From Hemileia vastatrix (lineage: Eukaryota; Basidiomycota; Pucciniomycetes; Pucciniales; Zaghouaniaceae), in the NCBI GenBank assembly GCA_030280995.1, contig JASXTE010000013.1, forward strand, positions 11,909,501 to 11,973,500: 64,000 nt of DNA. Reading direction: 5' to 3'. The position numbers and the translations under genes were made by a program. The notes under the pieces are model-generated. The model worked only from the letters and a program-made list of their open reading frames with translations, made no database searches and was not told where the DNA came from. Below, one piece after another: positions 56,829 to 64,000 of the stretch; the first letter of the stretch is position 1, and each line of letters begins with the position of its first letter.

Positions 56829-57120
56829 CTTGTCCCCACCATGTTTCTCAGTCTAGTTTGTATTTGGTATACCAGTGCCTCCTCTTCCTTCATGCCCAAA
56901 GTTGGGTGAGATTGAATGAAATAATAATAAATAAATAAGATAAAGTAGAATAAAGAACTAGAAAGAGAGAAATTGGTGGGTTGTGGGTGAATCAAGGCAA
57001 AACTGATGAATGGCCTTCACTCTGATGTTCCAGAAATTGGTGGCATTCGCAATTGTATGTTGCGTTTGTTGTGCAATCACGAGTTGTTATGCAAAAAAGT
57101 GCAAACGCCTTGGTGACACT
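56829..57120. other. Sequence between C1 and C2, no gene seen
   Basis: 292 bp of AT-rich DNA. A 62-codon minus-strand frame here has low-complexity, Phe/Ile/Tyr-rich composition and no recognisable feature. It ends with ACACT, the left TSD of C2. Confidence 0.55.
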
Positions 57121-57298
57121 TGTTATGGGTAGTATGATATCTTAGTGATTGTTAAGTACATAAATTATATATAATCTGTGGTGCAGATGATGCGTCTAAC
57201 TCCGGTTCACTCTGGACAAAGCACTGACACTGCTATCATAGGTGAGTAATGAAATACTTGCGGTTTACTCCGGACGAAGCGCTGACACTGCCACCATA
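57121..57298 (+). repeat. C2 5' LTR with internal direct repeat
   Basis: 178 bp, TGTTATGGGTAG...CACCATA. It contains two copies of a GGTTYACTCYGGACRAAGC-x-CTGACACTGC-like block of about 37 bp. The 3' LTR has the same structure. The first copy of the block is preceded by TCTAACTCC and the second by ATACTTGC. Confidence 0.88.
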
Positions 57299-57310
57299 TG
57301 TTATGGGCTG
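57299..57310 (+). promoter_or_regulatory. C2 primer-binding site, half-tRNA-iMet type
   Basis: TGTTATGGGCTG follows the LTR directly. GTTATGGGC matches the C1 site and, with one mismatch, the complement of the initiator tRNA-Met anticodon loop. Confidence 0.5.
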
Positions 57311-57450
57311 TCTCTAATTTGATACTAGCAATAATCAAATTTTGTATTTCTTCCCAGAATCCTTTTGTGTGCCCTGTGCTTGCCTCACTTTAAACATGTC
57401 TTACGACTGGTGTTGAGGTTCCTCCACCTTTTACTTTGGACATTTAATCC

Positions 57451-59100
57451 ATGCCAATTTTGCCCAAAATTAATCCTTTCCAATCATGCCCTCGCTTAGC
57501 TTGCGAACACCCACCCACTCTTAGCCAAGAATTAAAAAATCTTAATCTTCCATCTAATTTAGATATCCGTGCAAGACGCCGCTTGCATTCATTCTTGGGT
57601 ACCCCATTGTCACCAAATTCTTCTAGCGAGAGTGCGAGCACTGCTCGCCAATCAATATTAACCCCTCTAACAAATCCCTCCACTAATAGTTCCCCGGGTT
57701 TACCCCCACCTCCCAACATACCTTCATCCTCATCTACCAACATACCTCTACCTCCAAACTCCCCTCGTGACCAACCTCCTCACTCTATGCCCTTGCGCCG
57801 CAACAATGGTTTGCATACACAATAATTGAGACACTGTCGTATGCGTGCCTTGATGTCATGTCATGCGGAAGCCAATGCTGCACAGCGCTCCAATTTAGAA
57901 TCATTGTCTAGCAAAGATTTGTTTCTTTCTGATAATGATAATGGCCTACTTGAAACTTACAAAGGCAATGAATGTGAAGAGGTGATAGATGAAGTTATTT
58001 AAAGAACTAATAAAATGTCTAAATTGAAAAATGATGGCTCTAACTGGAAAACTTGGGTTAAAAATTTTAACATTTTTTTAGCATGCCGTGTATTTTCCAC
58101 AAAATATATATCAGATGCTAATGCAATAAAAGGCAGTACAACAAAATTTGAAGACGAAATGAGTTGCCATACTATTTACAACACCATTGAAGAAAAACTT
58201 TAGGGTTTCATTGACATTGGAATTACAAGCTATAAAGCATTTTCAATTCTCAGCTCCAAGTTTGATAAGGCTTCTCACACTGCTCGAATGGCTCTATTTA
58301 ATGATCTTCTGAATATTAAAACCTCCCCTTTCACAAATGTCATGGAACATGGAGAAAAAGTTAAGTCACTCTTAGAGGCAGTTCAAGGATCAGGTTTTAT
58401 TTTTGGTTTTGATGAAATGGCAGCAGTTTTCACCCAACTCTTATTACCCTGATCAGTTAATCATCTTGCCACTGAAGCAAATTGTCGTTTTGAATTGCGA
58501 AAAGACATCTCTCAATCTTCTTTTGATGATATGATGAATTTTCTTCAAAATTCTTTTATCAATTAATCTCAATCTTCCTCAAATGCCCCTACCCTTTCCA
58601 CTGCTTTTGAACTGGAAACTGAACCTGAATCTGTTTCATATATGGCTTTCAAGAAAAGCCCCATGGACAGCTACCGCTCTGGAAATAGAAAACCAGATTA
58701 TTCTTGTTTTTACTGCAAATCTTCTGAACACTTCCAGAACACTTGTCCATATGATCCCAACAGTAAAAGTTTTAATGTAGCAATTTGGGGACAACGTGAA
58801 GCTTTTTCTCATGACAACAAAGACTCTATGAACCTTGTCCAAAAGGCACTGAACAATAGTAAAGGAAAACAACCAGCTCAAACTTCATCAAAACCCCGCT
58901 TAAAGGAAATCAGCTGCAAAGTGCTAGATGTTCTCACTACTGCTTTGAAAGAAATGAATTTTGGTACTGATAGCTGGACTGAAGAGAAAGATGGTAAAGA
59001 TTGTCAAGGTGTTTTTGATTCTGGTGCCACACATCATGTCACTGGTGATGTACGTCTTATTTCTGACTTCAGAACTTTGGATACTCCTATTCCAGTCTAA
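57451..59100 (+). pseudogene. gag-pol: C2 gag and protease remnant
   Basis: It is a single frame with stops at about 57823, 57999, 58201, 58450, 58564 and 59098. A Pro/Ser-rich leader (57451-57825) precedes the C1-like gag start MSKLKNDGSNWKTWVKNF (58015). The capsid-like part follows (FDKASHTARMALFNDLLNI, LATEANCRFELRKDIS). The zinc knuckle CFYCKSSEHFQNTC (58705-58746) is an intact C-X2-C-X4-H-X4-C. The protease keeps VFDSGATHHVTG (Asp near 59017). It is not clear whether the Pro-rich leader is part of gag. Confidence 0.85.
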
Positions 59101-60540
59101 ACTGAAACTGACTCTGGTGCTGCTTTCATTACTGGTCACCAAAAAATGTTCATTAAAGGATGTGATGAAGAATTAGTTACTATCAAAGGTGTTTTCTATT
59201 GTGATAGGGAAAAATACACTCTTATTTCTCCTTTTGATCTTCTAGATAATGGAATTTCTCTTTCTTTTAATCAAAATCATAATTATGTTATTTCAAAAAG
59301 CAGAAAAATGTTATTTCTAGCTCATAAATCTTCTGCTGGTCGAAAATGGATGGTTGATCTAGTATATCCTTGTGCACTAGAGACCAATGTTTTTGAAATG
59401 AATTATTTTAACTCTTTATCCTCTGCTACCCTTCCTGCCCCTTTTGTTCCTCCACCCCCCTCAAAAATTCCTTATCCTACTGCATTTCCTGACTCAATCA
59501 TGGATTGGCATCACCGTCTTGGACACACAAGTACCAGGGTTTTGAGAAGACTTGCCAAAAAAGGTCTTTGAAAAAATGCACCATCTTATGTCCCTTCATG
59601 CAGATTACACTGTGATGTTTGTGCTATGTCAAAAAGCAAAAGAAAAAATATGTGCAAGAAATCCAAGCACACCCATGAGCTCATGGATTTGGTGGTTTCT
59701 TATTTAGTAGGGCCCATGTTTGATGTCACTGATAGAGATGAAGTTTATGTAGCTACCTTCAGAGAATCATTCACGACTTATGGGGAAGTTTTTATCCTAA
59801 AAAAGAAGTCGGATGTTTTTGATGCTTTTTTAATTTCAAATCTCGCTTAGAAAACATCACTAATTAACGTCTCAAAATCCTCAGAACTGACAATGGCAAA
59901 GTATACATGAACAAGAAATTCTCTGAATACCTTTCCCAACACGGTATCCTTCATGAACACTCTATGCCTTATCACCATGAACAGAATGGAATAACTGAAA
60001 GATTCAATGAAACCATTGGTGAAATTTCCAGAATAATCTTTCTTGCATCAAATCTGCCTCCCACTTTCTGGACTTTTGCTTATTGTTGGTCCTCTTTCAT
60101 TCAAAATAAATTACCAAATGTGAGAGTTACTGATAGTACCCCATATCAAATCATTTTCAACAAAAAAGCGGACTTATCTCCTGTCAAAATTTTGGGTCAG
60201 TCGGCTTATGTGCACATTCCAACTGAAAAAAGAACTAGAATGAAGGTCTGGGCTATGCGTTGCAGGGTTATTGGTTTTATTGATGGTGGTGAAGGTTGGA
60301 TTTTTTGGCATCCACAGTCTAATTCTTTTGTTCAATTGGCAATGGCAAATTTCATCCCTGAAGGAGACAAGGACAATACCAAAACGCTTACAGTTTCACA
60401 TCCGGCCACATCTTATTCTAAAGGTGACCTAGCATTTATTTTGAATCGACTGAAATTTGGCTATTTTACAGCAGAAGAAACTATTGCTACCCAAGATGTC
60501 ATGGTTTATTTCATTAACAATAATGCTTATGAACTTTCTG
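59101..60540 (+). pseudogene. pol: C2 integrase remnant
   Basis: The pre-integrase region has WHHRLGHTSTRVLRRL (59505-59550) and CDVCAMSKSK, an intact H-H-C-C pattern. In the core, the first catalytic Asp appears to be Tyr (VVSYLVGPM where S-D-x-x-G-P is usual). RTDNGK and GITERFNE keep the second Asp and the Glu. A frame change at about 59850-59880 lies between them. The C-terminal part (59907-60554) has TPYQIIFNKK and GFIDGGEGWIFWHP. Confidence 0.85.
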
Positions 60541-62060
60541 ACCACTTACCTTGAATTTTCAAACAAGCAATGTAGCATCCAGACGCAGTTGAATGGAAGT
60601 CAGCTTGTCTTCAGGAATTAGACAACATTTCTAACATGAAATTTTGGGATCTTGTTCCTCTTCCTCCTGGAAAAACTGTCACAGGTGCCCAATGGGTTTT
60701 TGCTCTAAAAAGGCATGAATTTGGGAAGATCATCAAACACAAGGCACGATATGTAGCTCAGGTTTTCAAACAGATTGAAGGAATTAATTTTAATGACACT
60801 TTTGCTTCTCTGCTTCTGATCCTCACCCTAGCTGCTACGTACAACTGGCCAATCAAAACTTTTGATGTCACTGCAGCTTATCTCCACAGCAATCTTGAAG
60901 AAGAAATTTATGTCAAGCAACCTGAAGGTTTTGAGTCTGTTAATCCAACTCATGTCTGCAAACTTAGAAAAGCTCTATATGGTACTAAGCAAGCAGCCAG
61001 CTGTTGGTGAAAACATCTCAGCAAAATTCTGGCAAATTTAGGTTACAGATCAAGCAATCAGGATGCAAGTGTATATGTGCTAGCAAAAGAGGGTTCAAAG
61101 GGAATGTTGTGGAATCATGTAGATGATAGTGTAGTGGTAGGGAGTAGTGATACAGTGTTGAAGAAGTTGGAAATGGATATGGGGGGTAGTTTGAAGGTAA
61201 AATGGTCTCATGGTATTTCTTCTATTGTTGGTCTAGCAGTTTCATGTTGTCCCAAAGGTTTCACTATCCACCAACCAGCTCTTATCAACAAAATTCTGAA
61301 TGAACACAATCCAGCTGGTCTTAACTCTCACTCACCTTTACCAATGGGTCTTTCTTTGGTCTCTTTAAAGGAAAAATCTCATCCTCTGCTGGAACCTCTC
61401 AAATTTCTGTCTATTATTGGTTCTTTATCATATCTTGTAGCTGGATCAAGGCCTGATTTGGCGTATCCTGTCAACTTCCTGGCATGTTATGCATCAAGAC
61501 CAGGTAAAGCTGAATGGGATGCACTTAATCATTTGCTGAGATATCTACAATTTACCAAAGACATGAAATTTCATCTTTTCCCAACAATCAATCCCAATCC
61601 ATCTAATGAAGTTTATTGTGATGCTACTTGGGGTGGTGAGTTTGCCAGGGCTACAGGAGGTCATGTTCTTCAGGTCAACAACTGTCTTATCTTATGGCAA
61701 TCAAAGCGTTAATCAAGGGTGGCCACAGCTTCACTTCACTCAGAATTAATAGCAATGTCTAATGCAACACGTCAAGCTCTTTGGATGTGTAACCTTCTAC
61801 ATGAAGTGGATTTGTGCCATGGTCCAACAACTCTGTATTGAGATAACAAAGGTGCAATTGTAGCAGCTACTGATAACCCCTCTGACAAACGTTGTAGACA
61901 TGTTGACAAAGATTTCTATTTTGTGAATGAACAAGTTCATTGACGTGAAATTGACATTAAGTGGGTATCAACTAAAGATCAGGTGGCAGATTTGTTGACA
62001 AAGAATTTGGGACCAAATGTTTGGAAAAAAAAGAGATATTTATTAGGGGTTTTCTAGTTT
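60541..62060 (+). pseudogene. pol: C2 reverse transcriptase and RNase H remnant
   Basis: RT: WDLVPLPPGKTVTGAQWVF, KARYVAQVFKQIEGINF, FDVTAAYLHSNLEEEIYVKQPEGF, LYGTKQAASCW (60636-61010), and the active-site HVDD (61116-61127). RNase H: YCDATWGGEFARA, ASLHSELIAMSNATRQALW, YxDNKGAIVAAT and HVDKDFYFV, so all acidic residues are visible. Stops at 60552, about 60570, 61008, 61710, about 61838 and about 61941. Otherwise one continuous frame to VADLLTKNL and the end near 62055. Confidence 0.87.
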
Positions 62061-62145
62061 CTATGTTTTTCTTTATTTTATTTTCTTTTTATTTACTTTC
62101 AAATTTCTCTACTTATATTTGGCAAGGGATGGTTGTAGGGAAATC

Positions 62146-62159
62146 ACTAAGAGGGGGGG
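62146..62159 (+). promoter_or_regulatory. C2 polypurine tract
   Basis: AAGAGGGGGGG abuts the 3' LTR and is the expected primer site for plus-strand DNA. Confidence 0.75.
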
Positions 62160-62337
62160 TGTTATGTGTAGTATGATAGCTTAGTGATTGTTAAGTACAT
62201 AAAGTGTATATAATCTGTGGTGTAGATGACGCGTCTAACTCCGGTTCACTCCGGACGAAGCACTGACACTGCTACCATAGGTGAGTAATGAAATACTTGC
62301 GGTTCACTCCGGACGAAGCGCTGACACTGCTACCATA
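62160..62337 (+). repeat. C2 3' LTR
   Basis: 178 bp, TGTTATGTGTAG...CTACCATA. It is equal in length to the 5' LTR and differs at several positions. ACGCT follows as the TSD. Confidence 0.88.
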
Positions 62338-62905
62338 ACGCTCCCTCTGGGAACATCAGAGAAATGTTGGTAGTGTTAGTTCTCTAACAAATTTTTCTGT
62401 CAAGAGGGTTTAAGTTTCTTGAAAAAGTGCACCAACCAGTTCTAATATAGCTGTATATGTCTGCATCAAGATTGTGTTATGGTTTCACCATAGTTATGTA
62501 CTCTGGCTCTGCAAGGTATCACTCTCTACAGATTGAGACATGGTAACTTGTTTCACGAGTGTCATTTTTTTGTCCTGGATGAGATAATTACCGATAATCA
62601 ATAATTCTCAGTTCACCATTGAGTCCGACCTTCTGTCTGCACCTCGTCATCACCATCAAGACGGGTAGCTGTCCCTGTATCATCATCTAGGCAAGCCGTG
62701 ATCCCTGCATCACCATCACCATCTTACATCGTTGTCCCCCACTTATTACATATTTGTTTATTATTCTCCCCATCACAAGCACATCAACATCATCATTTTT
62801 CTACATTGAACCTTTCTCCTCATTTTATTGCCATCATTATTGTTTTAAATCTAAAAAACTCGCATCTAGCATATCTTGATTTAAATTACTTCAACTCGTT
62901 TGGAA
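62338..62905 (+). other. Upstream region of the candidate host gene
   Basis: No gene is supported here. An ATG-started 88-codon frame (62698-62964) overlaps the next feature in another frame and is His/Ser/Phe-rich. CATCACCATC repeats occur at about 62645-62725. It probably holds the leader or promoter of the gene that follows. Confidence 0.45.
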
Positions 62906-64000
62906 ATGCGCTTTCACATCCTCTATTTGTTTGCGCGAATCTTTCAAAAATCTTTAAGCATTAGCTCCTCCATAAGAGGAAACGAGACAATTCACTTTGA
63001 TGAGGAAATTTACCATCAATTGTATTCACCTCCTCAGGAACATGATTTGGACCATACATTAAATAATTTTTTTTACTTTGAGGGAATCGGTCCAATGAAT
63101 ACCCAAGATATCGATGTGCATTCTAGTGCAGCATCAACCTGCCCAATCACCAATGGGGCTTCGGCAAGCACTTCGGTCAGTGCTCTATGAATCTCTGTTG
63201 AAAAAAACTCTTGAATAGCTTTTTCGATTAAAATATCTTTCTCCAGAAACGCGACACCTCTTATTTCAGCGAAATGCATGGCGGCCAGACTGGATTATTA
63301 GGTTCAACAATTCCACATATTAAACCCTTTCAACAGAATCCGCAAACAAAGAACTTCACACAGACGAGTGAAGAATCCTCTATTCCAATTGTGTGTGATT
63401 TTCCTTTTTAATAAAAATAAGAATTACGCTAACGAAATTATGTAGCAACACGAAATTTGGCAGGAGGTACAAAACTATTTTGCTGATCCAATGCAAGTAT
63501 TTCCAGATGTGACGGGTTCTGACTATCATCAATACAATAATAACGATGTCAATCATCTTCAAAAATGCAATTTGAGCACAGTGTCTTCTACAGAATATAA
63601 TGAAGTACGATATCCTGATTCAAATGAGGATTATATTCCAGAGGCTGGTGAGTTAGAAGATAAGAAAAATGTTATTTCTAAACGTAAAAGGAGTCAGTCC
63701 GTTAGCAAAAGTTCTAAAGAAGATCGTATGAGTGAATATGATAGCAGAAGTGCACTGGAAGCAATTGATGATGAGGAAAGCCATACTTGGTATATATCAG
63801 GAAGGACACAATCATTTCTGAGCTTCACAGAGACGATTCACAAAAAGAAGGCTCAAAAGATCTTAAAAAACCCATCTCCAGTGTGGGATAAGTCAGAAAT
63901 AAGATTTTCAAACATACCTTCGGTGAAGCATCTTCAGGAAAACATGATGATCCTTTATCACTTGTCCGAACATCCACTTTCAGCAGAAACAGTACGAACG
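62906..64000 (+). CDS. Candidate host gene, spliced, truncated by window end; possible nuclear protein
   Basis: The first exon probably runs from ATG 62906 or an internal start to about 63175 (GNETIHFDEEIYHQLYSP). The last exon seen is 63446-64000 (185 codons, open to the edge), starting after TATGTAG with CTAAC 10 bases before the acceptor, a typical fungal branch point. A donor GTCAGT at 63176 would join in phase. A two-intron model using CAACAG (about 63340) and GTGTGT (about 63390) is also possible. The exon encodes an acidic stretch (YPDSNEDYIPEAGELEDK), then KRKRSQSVSKSSKEDR, a likely nuclear localisation signal, then ESHTWYISGRTQSF. The last visible residues (YHLSEHPLSAETVRT) recall the start of a homeodomain, but this is weak. 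It is the only sequence here without retroelement features. Confidence 0.5.

Larger units (their letters stand above)
57121..62337 (+). mobile_element. C2: Ty1/Copia element, plus strand
   Basis: LTRs of 178 bp lie at 57121-57298 and 62160-62337. Flanks ACACT and ACGCT form a 5-bp TSD with one mismatch. The order is LTR, PBS, gag, protease, integrase, RT, RNase H, polypurine tract, LTR. It is 5217 bp. Coding is nearly all in one frame up to about 59850 and in a second frame from about 59870, with about a dozen stops. It is the most readable Copia copy here but not functional. Confidence 0.9.

Noticed and set aside
56829..57120. Second copy of the C1 3' internal region to the right of its 5' LTR
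   Set aside because: A weak AT-rich resemblance to 23190-23290 was noticed, but no conserved block could be aligned, and the CTTCT/CTTGT TSD argues that the element ends at 56828.
57451..62055. RIP signature in C2
   Set aside because: Most stops can be explained by C-to-T, but so can most stops in any decayed gene. Without an intact sequence to compare, context bias cannot be shown.

Overview
This window is eukaryotic, AT-rich, and almost entirely transposable elements. There are no operons, rRNA, tRNA or CRISPR. The chromodomain Ty3 elements, the fungal-type Zn2Cys6 motif and a CTAAC branch point 5' of an AG acceptor all suggest a fungus. The style of the Ty3 proteins and the nesting density fit a repeat-swollen basidiomycete, most likely a rust (Pucciniales). 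That placement is inference.

Layout (labels are mine; most elements read on the minus strand). A1 is a Ty3/Gypsy chromovirus relic (3' LTR cut by the window start at 1-847, pol 3' half to 3090, pol 5' half and gag 16667-20476, 5' LTR 21075-22567). It is split by B1 (3091-16666), a 13.6-kb Ty3 element of a second family. C1 is a Ty1/Copia element (22936-56828). It is split by B2 (25902-53835), a second family-B copy, and also carries M1, a TIR DNA element (55628-56610). B2 is in turn split by T (34545-51066), a tandem LTR-internal-LTR-internal-LTR array of a third Ty3 chromovirus related to A1. Its two internal regions encode identical, uninterrupted 1224-residue pol proteins. C2 is a separate plus-strand Copia relic (57121-62337). 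The right edge (about 62906-64000) holds the only candidate host gene, probably spliced and running off the window.

Target-site duplications and ends: T has a perfect 5-bp TSD (AGAAC). A solo LTR in the A1 LTR has ATATC. C1 has CTTCT/CTTGT, C2 has ACACT/ACGCT, and M1 has the 8-bp TAAAAGAA. Removing each insertion makes its host element continuous, so the order of events can be read directly.

Main points of interest. (1) The middle LTR of T is a single-switch mosaic of the two outer LTRs, with the polarity expected from unequal LTR x LTR recombination. (2) Family B carries reading frames antisense to gag-pol, starting 49 bp inside the 3' LTR, with a spacing-perfect Zn2Cys6 motif. Nearby are about 19 copies of a dyad-symmetric repeat (AGTC-N6-GACT), just upstream of a TATA-like box and a splice-acceptor-like site before a second antisense zinc-cluster frame. 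This looks like a retroelement carrying its own transcription-factor-like gene with a candidate operator array. (3) A separate 42-nt stem-loop motif recurs four times in family B and lies at the junctions of an integrase duplication in B2.
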